Source of the DNA: Penium margaritaceum
Taxonomy: Eukaryota; Streptophyta; Zygnematophyceae; Desmidiales; Peniaceae
Direction of reading: 5' to 3'
Assembly: GCA_023375785.1 (NCBI GenBank)
Contig: SZWC01001576.1
Coordinates: 72,751 to 129,530, forward strand
Length of the DNA: 56,780 nt
This document shows, piece after piece, positions 12,386 to 22,105 of this stretch. Position 1 is the stretch's first letter; each line of letters opens with the position of its first letter. The notes below the pieces were generated by a model. It made no database searches and was not told the origin of the DNA. It saw nothing but the letters and a program-made list of their open reading frames with translations. Both the position numbers and the translations under genes were made by a program.

Positions 12386-12997
12386 TGTCAGAATAATGCA
12401 CTCAGTGGGAACGAGAAGAGTTGAAGCATGCAGAAGCAACGAAACATGCAAGAGTCTTGCACTGGAAGGACGGAAGCAAAAAGGCGAGTGCAGTCCCAAG
12501 GAGTTAGTCGCAGAGCCTCAAGGGAGGCGAGGCACCAGAGCTCTGAGGTAGACAGAAGGTAGTGAGAGAACATGAGAGCGAAGCGAGTGATGTGCTGAGG
12601 TTGGGCAAAGGATCAAGAGTGATGAAGCAAGGAGTTGTGAGAAGACAAATGGTGAGCAAAGACGGTGGGAGCGAGGGGCGAGCAGTGCGAGAACACGGCG
12701 GCAAAGCCGCGGAACCAAAGGGGAACAGGATGCAATGAACTGTTCTGGTGAACTTGAGGGAATGAACATCCTCGGGTTGCAAGGACAGAACAGGAAAAAT
12801 GTGAAGCAACGGCTTCTTTCCGCTAGCCGGACGCGGGTGACAGGTGTCACTTTATTAGGGGATGACTTGACGGTGAGTTTCAAACGGTCAAGTGACCAGA
12901 GAACCGTTAGTCAAGATGGTTCGGTGGCTGGACCTGAACCGTAATTGAGACCAGTCTTGATATTGTTTTCTTCTCTTGTCACGGCTTCATTCTGACA
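12386..12997 (-). repeat. Element B 3' LTR
   Basis: A 612-bp terminal repeat, plus-strand ends TGTCAGAATAATGC and GCTTCATTCTGACA. It matches 15426-16037 with many substitutions. The purine tract adjoins its inner edge. Confidence 0.93.
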
Positions 12998-13005
12998 TCC
13001 CCCTC
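12998..13005 (-). other. Element B polypurine tract
   Basis: The minus strand reads GAGGGGGA directly before the 3' LTR. This is a good purine tract for plus-strand priming. Confidence 0.75.
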
Positions 13006-13063
13006 GAAGCTTGACAAGAGGTGAGTTGTAGTTTGGGAGCTGCGTGGGGGACAGGAAGAGGAG

Positions 13064-13642
13064 TTAGTAGTAGCGATCCCAGTATTCCACCCCATTGGAG
13101 GATGTAGGGGATTGAGGAGTGCGAGGCCGATCTTTGATGGCCCGTAGTTCTGAGTCTTCCTCAATTCTCCTGTGATCTCTGATGAAGGGTTGCAGCTGAA
13201 GTCGTTGCTCCTCCATGAGTTCCCTAGATGGGGGAGGATCAAGAGCAGCTGGACGTGGTTCAGGAAGCTCTGATCCTCTTTGGGTGCAGTAGTTCCTGAT
13301 TGCTTCGATATTCTGGAAGACAGGTTGATGACGATGTGCTGCGATGATGGGGTGGAACTCGTCATAGGTGCTCATATAGAGAAGCCCCCACAGTTGGGTT
13401 TGGGCGATTTCATACTTTTGTCTTCCTCGTGCAGTTCTGCGGGCTTCTTTGCTTCCAATGTTTCATAGTACATCAAGGATGTTGTAACCATATATGTCCA
13501 AGGTGGCGATTTCATGTTGCAGCTGACGGCGCCACCGTTCAAAGTTGTGACTGCCATCATTTTCGAATCGGAGCAAATCAATGTGATGATCCAGGGAGGC
13601 GAATTCATTGTAGAGAACAATAGTGCGTCGTTGCTCTTCCAT
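13064..13642 (-). pseudogene. Gag-like remnant of element B, one in-frame stop
   Basis: One minus-strand frame of 193 codons from an ATG at 13642 to a stop at 13064, interrupted by a single TGA at codon 60 (13463-13465). The part before the stop resembles the N-terminal domain of Ty1-copia Gag: acidic start, LRFENDG, then F..WRRQL...IATLDIY. The part after the stop is a hydrophilic Pro/Arg/Glu-rich tail ending NGVEYWDRYY. There is no zinc knuckle and nothing of pol follows, only 58 bases to the purine tract. The only lesion I see is the TGA. Reading upstream stays open, so the real start could be earlier. The Gag assignment rests on motif spacing seen by eye and on a similar remnant at the same place in element A. 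Confidence 0.55.
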
Positions 13643-15413
13643 TGGACGATAGGCAGAGGAAGGAGGTGAATGGGAGAGCTGTTGCTGGCGAGGGCATGGG
13701 TACCTGAGTGAGGGATGAGGAAGGATGTTGCACTCGTGGAGTCTTTGGTGATGGCAGTGCTGTAGGATAGCTAGGTTATGAGATGAAGTGTGCTCATGAG
13801 ATAGGTGACAGGTGATGAGGATGCGTGGATCCTTTGGTCAAGCAGATGATGCAGATGGATGACGATGGAGATGATGGATGGCGGCAGAGGCCGTGGGTGA
13901 CGTCTGATGGCATAGTGGGCACAGGGGTGACACCATGTGTGCTGCGGAAGTTTCGGCATGGGCGCAGGTCATCGCGGAACGGGCGATGTGCCCGGGTGGA
14001 TCCGTGTGCCGAGCAGAGGACGATGCGAGAGCGGAGAAGGTGATGATGATAGAGTGGGCGCAGGGGCAAAGCCACGTGCGCTGCCAAATTGATGAATAGA
14101 GTGTGGCAAGGAGAAGACGAGTGCCAACGCGCTGCAAAAAATCCGCTGTCGGCATGGGTGCAGGCTGCTGCAAAGTGGGCAGCTGGCTCGTGCAGGTCCT
14201 GATGCTAGCCACAGATGCTGATAAGAGCTGATGAGGAGGCGGAAGCTGATGATATAGGAATGGGTGCAAGGGCGAACCGTGTGTGCTGCGGAATCTTCGG
14301 CGTGGACACAGGTCGTCGCAACGGGCAATGCGACCGGGCGGATCCTTGTGCCGAGGGGAGAACAATGCAGGAAGTGGAGGAACGATTGATGATTGAGTGG
14401 GCGCAGGGGCGAAAACACGTGTGCTGCAAGGCAATGCTGATGAGGGTGAAGTGGAAGCTGATCAAAGGTGGTTCGGAGGAGGCAGAGGAAGCTGGGATGG
14501 GGCTGTTGTGAGGATGGACTGAAGGAAATGATGAGCAGACGATGAGGAGAGTGTGCAGAAACTAATGGCAAAGAGGCTGAGGAGGATGACGATGGCGCAA
14601 CGAGAGCGATAGAGAAGTGATCGCAGGAGCAGGATGCTGGAGCGGTAAAGGAGGCAGAGGACAAGGCGATGAAGGAAGCAGCAGTGGGCGCGGGTGAGGC
14701 AACCAGTTCCTTTGTTGTCAGGAGAGTGACGGCTTGTTCCCCAGTTGGCCCAAGACCGACGAGAAGGAAGACTAGTGGTGTCCGATATCTTGATAACAGG
14801 AGGAAGTCGGCTGCAGCACGGCAAGTTGTGAGGTAGACAGTGATACCGGCCCATGGATCAGAAGAGTGACGGCTTGTTCCTGAGTTGGTCCGAGACCAAC
14901 GGGCAGGAAGATTGGTGGTGTCCGGTATCCTGGTGGCAGAAGGAAACCTGCTATAGCTGACGACAAGCAAAGGTGATGTGAGAGGGCGGCTCAAGACGAT
15001 GAATGCTGATGCAGAAGGAGCAGATGGAGCAGATGAGACGGATGAAGCAAATGAGGAAGATGACAATGTCTGCAGTGGTTGAGTGAGGAGAGTGGACAAG
15101 TGGCGGGCAACAGGAAGCTTGGAGGAAGGCTGCAGCAGGCGGCAGCTCGAGAGCTGCTTGTGGCTGTCGCTGACGACAAGTCACCAATTTGTCGGCCACG
15201 GGTGCGGGATGGGCGCAGGGCTTTCTCACGATGACGAGATGTTTCTTCAGCGCGAGAAGCACTTCAAACAGTACTGCTGATATCAGCTGCTGGAAAAGTG
15301 GAGAGGCGCCAAGTGGCGGTGGCAACGACGGAGGAATGCAGATCAGAGAAGGAAATTGATGACAGCGGCAAAAGGATGACTGGGTCACAGTGCACCAGGT
15401 GATGTTGCTTGAC
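13643..15413 (-). repeat. Modular leader of element B
   Basis: A long leader between the primer site and the gag remnant. It holds the same modules as element A: CCGGGCGGATCCTTGTG-like cores at about 13990 and 14333 with weaker ones at about 13827 and 14194, and GAGTGACGGCTTGTT copies at about 14722 and 14873. A 376-codon minus-strand ORF (13969-15099) spans much of it but is Ser/Pro/Leu-rich. It reads the two second-type modules in different frames, so it is probably not a conserved protein. Confidence 0.7.
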
Positions 15414-15425
15414 GCTCTGATACCA
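15414..15425 (-). promoter_or_regulatory. Element B primer-binding site (tRNA-iMet)
   Basis: The minus strand reads TGGTATCAGAGC immediately after the 5' LTR, as in elements A and C. Confidence 0.93.
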
Positions 15426-16037
15426 TGTCAGAATAATGCAATGAGCGGGAACGGGAAGAGCAGAAGCAAGCAGAAGCACCGAAAAATGCAGGAGTCTGTC
15501 ACTAAAACAATGCAAGCAGAAAGGCGAGTGCAGTCCCAAGGAGATAGTCGCAGATCCTCAAGGGAGGCGAGGCACCGGAGCTCCAAGGTAGAAAGAAGTC
15601 AGTGAGAGAACATGAGAGCGAAGCGAGTGATGTGCTAAGGTTGGACGAAGGATCAAGAGTGACGAAGCAAAGAGTTGTGAGAAGAGAAATGGTGAGCAAA
15701 GGCGGTGGGAGCAAGGGGCGAGGAGAGCGAGAACACGGCAGCAAAGCCGCGGAATCAAAGGGGAACAAGATGTAAAGAACTGTTCTTGTTAACTTAAGGG
15801 AATGAACATCCTCGGTTTAAAAGTACAGAACATGACATATGCGAAGCAACGGCTTCTTTCCGCTAGCTGGACGCGGGTGACAGGTGTCACTTTATTAGGG
15901 GATGACTTGACGGTGAGTTCCAAATGGTCGAGTGACCAGAGAACCGTTAGTCAAGATGGTTTTGTGGCTGGACCTGAACCGTTATTGAGACCAGTCTTGA
16001 TATTGCTTTCTTCTCTTGTAAAGGCTTCATTCTGACA
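15426..16037 (-). repeat. Element B 5' LTR
   Basis: A 612-bp partner of 12386-12997, next to the primer site. Plus-strand ends are TGTCAGAATAATGC and CTTCATTCTGACA. Confidence 0.93.
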
Positions 16038-18317
16038 GCTCCACCTTTCTCTGGCTTGCTCCACCTTTCTCTGGATTGCTCCATCCTTTCTCTGGCTTGC
16101 TCCACCTTTCCATGGCTTGCTCCACCGTTCACTAGCTTGCTCTACCGTTCTCTAGCTTGCTCCACCGTTCTCTGTCTTGCTCCAGTTTTCTCTGGCTTAC
16201 TCCACCTTTCCCTGGCTTGATCCACCTTTTTCTGGCTTACTCCACCTTTCTTTGGCTTGCTCCTTGTTCCCCGCGCTTGCTCCACCTTTCTCTGGCTTGC
16301 TCCACCTTTCCCTGGATTGCTCCACCTTTCTCTGGCTTACTCCACCTTTCTCTCGCTTGCTCCACTATTCTCTAGCTTGCTCCACCTTTCCCTGGCTTGG
16401 TCCACCTTTCCCTGGCTTGCTCCACCTTTGTCTGGCTTGCTCCACCTTTGTCTGGCTTGCTCCACCTTTCTCTTGCATACTCCACCTTTCTTTGGACTAG
16501 TCCAGCATTCTCTAGCTTGCTCCACCTTTCTCTGGTTTGCTCCACATTTCCATGACTTGCTCCACCTTTCTTTGGCCTGCTCCAACTTTCTCTGGCTTGC
16601 TCCACCTATCCCTGGCTTGCTCCACCTTTCCCTGGATTACTCCACCTTTCTCTGGCTTGCTCCACCTTTCCCTGTCTTGCTCCACCTTTCTATGGTTTGC
16701 TCTACCGTTCCCTGGCTTGCTCCACCGTTCTCTTGCTTGCTCCACCTTTCTCGGGCTTGCTCTACGTTTCCCTGGCTTGCTCCACGTTTCTCTAGCATTC
16801 TCCATCTTTCTCTGGATTACTCCACCTTTTGTCTGGATTTCTCCACCTTTTTCTGGCTTGCTACACCTTTCTCTGGCTTGCTCGACTTCTCGCTGGCTTG
16901 CTCCACATTTCTCTGGCTTGCTCCACCATTTTTTGGCTTGCTCCATCTTTCTCTGGCTTGCTCCACCGTTCTCTGGCCTACTCCACCTTTCTCTGGCTTG
17001 CTCCACCTATCCCTGGCTTGCTCTACCATTCTCTGGCTTGCTCCACCTTTCTTTAGCTTGCTCCACCTTTCTCTGGCTTGCTCCACTTTTCTCAGGCTTG
17101 CTCCATCTTTCTCTGGCTTGCTCCACCTTTCCCTGGCTTGCTCCGCCTTTCTGTGGCTTGTTCCACCTTTTCCTGGGCCACTCCACCTTTCTCTGGCTTG
17201 CTCCACCTTTCTCTGGCTTGCTCCACCGTTCTCTGGCTTGCTCCACTGTTCTCTGGATTCTTCCAGCTCTCTCTAGCTTGCTCGACCATTCTCCGGCTTG
17301 CTCCACCGTTCTCTAGCTGGATCCACTGTTCTCTGGCTTACTCCACCTTTCTCTGGCCTGCTCCACCTTCCTCTGGCTTGCTGCACCTTTCCCTGGCTTG
17401 CTCCACTGTTCTATGGCTTGCTCTACCGTTCTCTGGTTTGCTCCATCTTTCTCTGGTTTGCTCCACTGTTCTCTGTCCTTCTCCACCTTTCTTTGGCTTG
17501 CCCCACCTTTCTTGGCTTGCTCCACCTTTCTCTGGCTTGTTTCACATTTCTTTGGCTTGCTCCACCTTTCTCTGGCTTGTTCCACCGTTCTCTGGCTTGC
17601 TCCACCATTGTCTGGCTTGCTCCACCGTTCTCTGGCTTGCTCCACCGGTCTCTGGCTTGCTCCACCGTTCTGTTGCTTGCTCCACCATTCTCTGTCTTGC
17701 TCCACCGTTCTCTGGCTTGCTCCACCGTTCTCTGGCTTGCTCCACCGTTCTCTNNNNNNNNNNNNNNNNNNNNNNNNNNNNNNNNNNNNNNNNNNNNNNN
17801 NNNNNNNNNNNNNNNNNNNNNNNNNNNNNCTTGCTCTACCGTTCTCTGGCTTGCTCCACCGTTCTCTGGCTTGCTCCACCGGTCTCTGGCTTGCTCCACC
17901 GTTCTGTTGCTTGCTCCACCATTCTCTGTCTTGCTCCACCGTTCTCTGGCTTGCTCCACCGTTCTCTGGCTTTCTCCACCGTTCTCTGGCTTGCTCCAAC
18001 GTTCTCTGACTTGCTCTACCATTCTCTATTTTTCTCCACCATTCTCTGGCTTTCCCAACCTTTCTGAGGCTTGCTCCACCGTTCTCTGGCTTGCTTAACC
18101 GTTCTCTGGCTTGCTCCACAGTTCTCTGGCTTGCTCCACCGTTCTCTAGATTGCTGCACAAATCTCTGGCTTGCTCCACCTTTCTCTGGCTTGCTCCACC
18201 TTTCTCTTGCTTGTTCTACCCTTCTCTGGCCTGCTTTACCTTTCTCTGGCTTGCTCCACCTTTCTCTGGCCTGCTCTACCATGATCTGGCTTGCTTCACC
18301 GTTCCATGGCTTGCTCA
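16038..18317 (+). repeat. 20-bp minisatellite array, block 3
   Basis: Same unit, orientation and register as blocks 1 and 2. Landmark variants of block 1 recur here in order at a fixed offset: the CATTTCCATGACTTGCTCC variant at 598 and 16545, and CTTCTCGCTGG at 938 and 16886 (offset about 15948). The block contains the assembly gap at 17754-17829. The unit variant CCACCGTT dominates around the gap. Confidence 0.96.
17754..17829. other. Assembly gap (76 N)
   Basis: A run of 76 undetermined bases inside the array. The ~110 bp to its left, including the rare variants CCACCGGTCTCTGG and GTTCTGTTGCTTGC, recurs on its right at an offset of about 234 bp. The gap may therefore hide a collapsed or artificially duplicated segment. 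Confidence 0.98.
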
Positions 18318-19405
18318 TGTCAGTAAATTGTTGTCAACGTAGGAAGCATTGCTTGTGGCTGGGCACGAGGAACGAGTCGAGAATGGATCCGGCCGCGATT
18401 CGGGAGACGAGCGCTGCACTTTAGGCACTGTCAGGATCATGAGTGGGTGCGGTGTGTGAGCACGAGCGCTGACAGAAAGATTGAGCAGTACAAGATCAAG
18501 AGAGAAATCTGAGGATGCAAGCATGGGGGCAGTGCCGAGGCGCGGGCCGCAGCGCTGAGGCACGGGCCAAAGAACCACAGGGGCCGCAGCAGTAGTACGC
18601 GGGCCAACAAGTACAGGCAACTGCTGAAGAAGGCACGATGATGAAGATGGGAAGCCACAGCATCCAGGGGCGGGCCGAGCAAAGAGCGAGGCCACAGCGC
18701 AAAGGGGTGGGCTGAACATTGACGAGTAAGAGGCGTGTAGGCAGGGCGGAGCCTGGGCCTTTCAGGAGGATACCGAACAGAGCAGCGGCAACGATGAGAA
18801 GGGATGGCACTTTGCCATGGTAGGGGGCCATGGTCACAGGCCGAGTCGGGGCAGGGCCGTAGCCCGGGCCAAAGAGACAATGAGACGAGTCGACTTAATC
18901 ACCATTAACTGGTAAAGATTAGGTACAAGTTCCTAGAGACTATATCCTAGGTCTATTCTCTAATGATATTGTACTATGGCGGTCGGTACGCGAGACGTAA
19001 CCAAAGCCGCGTAGCAACCACAGCTGCTTATGCTGAGAGCGCGGACTCCACGGACGTCCTTGTTCGATGTTCGGTACGATCGTCGCAACGATACTGGCGC
19101 CGACTCCTCTGCTAGTTGGCGCATAGCGGGTATCGCGCCGCTTGGAAACGGATAGCCCGCCGGCAGTTTGACTGGACGAGCCGAAACCACCAGTTGCAAG
19201 GGCGTGAAGATAGTAGACGGCCATTAGCTTTTGCGCGGGATGGCAGCCCTAGAGTGATGGGAGAGGCGGTTGCTTTGTTTTTGTGTGGACGTGAGCTGAC
19301 CCATGCTTGGTGAGGCTATTTTCTCGAGAGGTCTCTTCCATTGTCCAGACATTGTTGCAGTTGATCCTGGGTACCGCCTTGTGATCAGTGAGATGTTTTC
19401 TGACA
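18318..19405 (-). repeat. Element C 3' LTR
   Basis: A 1088-bp terminal repeat. Plus-strand start TGTCAGTAAATTGTTGTC, end GATGTTTTCTGACA. It matches 21000-22105. It contains a GC-rich first half and minus-strand ORFs with counterparts in the partner LTR. Confidence 0.92.
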
Positions 19406-19411
19406 CCCCCC
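19406..19411 (-). other. Element C possible polypurine tract
   Basis: The minus strand reads GGGGGG immediately before the 3' LTR. It is short, but the position is right. Confidence 0.5.
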
Positions 19412-19555
19412 ATCAATGGCACAAGGCAGAAGGTTTTGCTTTTAGATGGATCAGTTATCACGCCGGTGAGGATCAGTGAGATACGTCTGGAGTGGCAGGT
19501 TGGAGAAGGTAAGGTTGCAGAAGAAATGGCGGCAGGTGACGATGCTGGGGAGTAG

Positions 19556-19813
19556 AATCGGCAAGGGATTGGTCGAGGCCAATGAGCCGCGTGAGATTTG
19601 ATGCTGCTGACGAGGAGAGGAGGGTGCAGTTGCAGTTGAGAATGTATTGGCTGAGAACTGGTCGGAAGCTTGTGCTGTGTGAGTAATCGGCAAGGGATTG
19701 GACGAGGCCAATGTGCCGCGTGAGAGTTGATGCTGCTGAGGAAGAGGGGAGGTTGCAGTTACAGTTGAGAACGTATTGGATGAGAACTGGTCAGAAGCTT
19801 GTGCTGTGTGAGA
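19556..19813. repeat. 129-bp tandem duplication in element C
   Basis: Two adjacent copies of about 129 bp (19556-19684 and 19685-about 19813), each starting AATCGGCAAGGGATTGG. They differ at a few bases. The period is a multiple of three, so the duplication keeps any reading frame. Confidence 0.85.
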
Positions 19814-20832
19814 GATATCACAGCCCTCCTTCCGTCTTGGCACGATCTGGCTTGATGTGCACGCCTCGGCTTTAGTGCCACTGTATTGTTGGAGCTGAGA
19901 GAGAAGAGTTGATGGTGAATGTTGTGGTGTTTGAGGTGGATGATAGAGAATACATTTGTAGTTGACTTGGGTATGTTGGATGGAATGAAGGATCCTTGTG
20001 AGCTAACGAGCGGATCGTCACATCGAGGTTCACCAGCCGAGGAGTGGTTGCTGTGGCATTTGTGGTGCTGCCCCTGCGTTGATACTGAGGGCCAAGTGTG
20101 GATGTGCTGCAAGCGTGAGGTGAGGGAGGACGGGTTCTCGATGACTGAGTGAAAGGGATGGGAGAGGGAACCCCAGATATTGTCGCGCCGCGACAGGGAT
20201 GATGTGATGTGGTGTTTGGGTGGCTCTCTAGGTGGAGAGTGAAGTTGAGAATGATTTTCTTCATTGGAACTGGAGGATGAAGAGATGTTGCTTTGCTGCG
20301 AGGAGGGAGTAGCTGTTCCTGAGGATGAATGTGACTGATGTTTCCATGGCTGCGTGTGTAGTTGCTGCTCAGCTAGCAGATGCTGCTGGTTTGGGAGCTT
20401 TGGGATAAAGGAGGAGATGTGGGCAAGGGGACAGGATATTCTGTCGCGCCATGAGAGGGAAGGTGTGGAGCGGTGCGTCTTGTGCTGCTGCTGATGAGTT
20501 GGGGATGAGTTGGGTTGACGAGCAGAAGTGCTTTCCAATAAGGATGTGCTAAAGCCTGGTGCTTTTGCTGCTGAGTTGACAGGAATGGGAGCTGCCGTTG
20601 AGTAATGGACTACAGGTGTTGATAATAGGTGACTGCTTGCAAATGGGTAGGAGCGGGCAAGGGGACAGACAAAGCTGCCGCGCCGCGAAGAAAAAGCTGT
20701 TGTTACTGCTGCGGCTGCTGCTGCTGCTGCTGCTTGTGAAACTTGTTGCTCCTGGGATTGTTGCCTCATGAACATTGGATAGGTGAAGCAATGTGACCAG
20801 AAAGGCAGAATGACCACAAGAGGATGTTGCAC
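19759..20832 (-). CDS. Unrecognised low-complexity ORF in element C
   Basis: A 357-codon minus-strand ORF rich in Ser, Gln, His and Pro, with a nine-Ala run near residue 35 encoded by GCT/GCA repeats. Three related segments occur inside it: SSRRGSFVCPLARS, SWRDRISCPLAHIS and SRRDNIWGSLSHPF. This suggests a degenerate internal repeat of ~100 residues. I see no Gag, zinc-knuckle, protease or pol motif. It starts about 156 bases inside the primer site, where gag would begin. It may be a decayed or unrelated gag, or simply an open leader like those of A and B. Confidence refers to the ORF being a real gene. Confidence 0.25.
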   Translation of the reverse strand: MQHPLVVILPFWSHCFTYPMFMRQQSQEQQVSQAAAAAAAAAVTTAFSSRRGSFVCPLARSYPFASSHLLSTPVVHYSTAAPIPVNSAAKAPGFSTSLLESTSARQPNSSPTHQQQHKTHRSTPSLSWRDRISCPLAHISSFIPKLPNQQHLLAEQQLHTQPWKHQSHSSSGTATPSSQQSNISSSSSSNEENHSQLHSPPREPPKHHITSSLSRRDNIWGSLSHPFHSVIENPSSLTSRLQHIHTWPSVSTQGQHHKCHSNHSSAGEPRCDDPLVSSQGSFIPSNIPKSTTNVFSIIHLKHHNIHHQLFSLSSNNTVALKPRRAHQARSCQDGRRAVISLTQHKLLTSSHPIRSQL

Positions 20833-20987
20833 TGTTGCTGCACCAGAGTTGTTGCTGCACCAGCGTTGTTGCTGCTTCCTGCTTCTTTGAGAGGGACTGG
20901 CAGATGCGCGCTTTGAGACGGAGTTTCTGGCGTCTGGTGGGCTGCGATGTAGGTGGGGTGGAGCAGATCAGGTCAAAGGTTCTTCTG

Positions 20988-20999
20988 GCTCTGATACCA
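20988..20999 (-). promoter_or_regulatory. Element C primer-binding site (tRNA-iMet)
   Basis: The minus strand reads TGGTATCAGAGC immediately after the 5' LTR. Confidence 0.93.
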
Positions 21000-22105
21000 T
21001 GTCATTAAACTGTTGTCAATGTAGGAAGCATTGCTTGTGGCTGGGCACAAGGAGCGAGTCGAGAATGGATCCGGCCACGGTTCGGGAGACGAGCGCTGCA
21101 CTGTAGGCAATGTCAGGATCATGAGTGGGCACGGTGCGTGAGCACGAGCGCTGAAGGAAAGATTAAGAAGTACAAGATCAAGAGAGCAATCTGAGGATGC
21201 AAGCATGGGGGCAGTCCCAAGGCGCGGGCCGGAAGGCCGCAGCGCTGAGGCACGGGCCAAAGAACCACAGGGGCCGCAGCAATAGTAATCGGGCCAACGA
21301 GGAGAGGCAACTGCTGAAGAAGGCACGATGATGAAGATGGGAAGCCACAGCATCCAGGGGCGGGCCGAGCAAAGAGCAAGGCCACAGCGCAAAGGGGCGG
21401 GCTGAACATTAACGAGTAAGTGGCGTGGAGGCAGGGCGGAGCCCGGGCCTTGCAGGAGGATACCGAACAGAGCAGCGGCAACGATGAGAAGGGATGGCAT
21501 TCTGCCATGGTAGCGGGCCATGGTCACAGGCCGAGTGGGGGCAGGGCCGTAGCCCGGGCCGAAGAGACAATGAGACGAGTCGTCTGAATGACCATTAACT
21601 GGTAAAGATTAGGTACAAGTTCCTAGAGATTATACCCTAGGTCTATTCTCTAATGCTAGTGTACTATGGCGGTTGGTACGTGAGACGTAACCGAAGCCGC
21701 ACAGGAACCACAGCTGCTTGTGCTGAAAGCGGGGTCACGGGGCGACTCCACAGACGTCCTTGTTTGATGTGCGGTACGATCGTCGCAACGGTCCTGGCGC
21801 CGACTCCCCTGCTGGTTAGCGCGCAGCGGATATCGCGCCGCTTGGAAACGGATAGCCTGCCGGCAGTTTGATTGGACAAGCCAAAACCACCGGGTGCGAG
21901 GGCGCGAAGATAGTTGACGGCCGTTAGCTTTTGCGCGGGATGGCAGCCCTGGAGCGATGGGAGAGGCCGTTCCTTTGTTTATGTGCGGACATGAGCTGAC
22001 CCAGGCTTGGTGAGGCTATTTTCTCGAGAGGTCTCTTCCATTATCCAGACATTGATGCAGTTGATCCTGGGTTCCGCCTTGTGATAAGTGAGATGTTTTC
22101 CTACA
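21000..22105 (-). repeat. Element C 5' LTR
   Basis: A 1106-bp partner of 18318-19405. Plus-strand start TGTCATTAAACTGTTGTC, end GATGTTTTCCTACA, where the terminal TGACA has become CTACA. A 184-codon minus-strand ORF (20973-21527) runs out of the LTR across the primer site. This is probably chance. Confidence 0.92.

Larger units (their letters stand above)
12386..16037 (-). mobile_element. LTR retrotransposon B (non-autonomous, gag-remnant only)
   Basis: A 3.65-kb element with two 612-bp LTRs whose ends form a 9-bp inverted repeat (TGTCAGAAT and ATTCTGACA). The flanks are GATCC (12381-12385) and GCTCC (16038-16042), a target duplication with one later change. The primer site and purine tract place it on the minus strand. 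The interior holds a ~1.8-kb modular leader shared with element A and a gag remnant with an in-frame stop. It has no protease, integrase or reverse transcriptase. It is a diverged relative of A. Confidence 0.92.
18318..22105 (-). mobile_element. LTR retrotransposon C (non-autonomous)
   Basis: A 3.8-kb element with LTRs of 1088 and 1106 bp. The flanks are GCTCA (18313-18317) and GCTCC (22106-22110), a target duplication with one difference. The primer site beside the right LTR places it on the minus strand. The interior is only 1.6 kb and has no recognisable gag or pol. The LTR sequence is unrelated to A and B beyond the terminal TGTCA, so it is a separate family using the same primer. Confidence 0.9.

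Noticed and set aside
13969..15099. 376-codon minus-strand ORF in element B as a protein gene
   Set aside because: It is strongly Ser/Pro/Leu biased, lies in the repeated leader, and reads duplicate modules in different frames.
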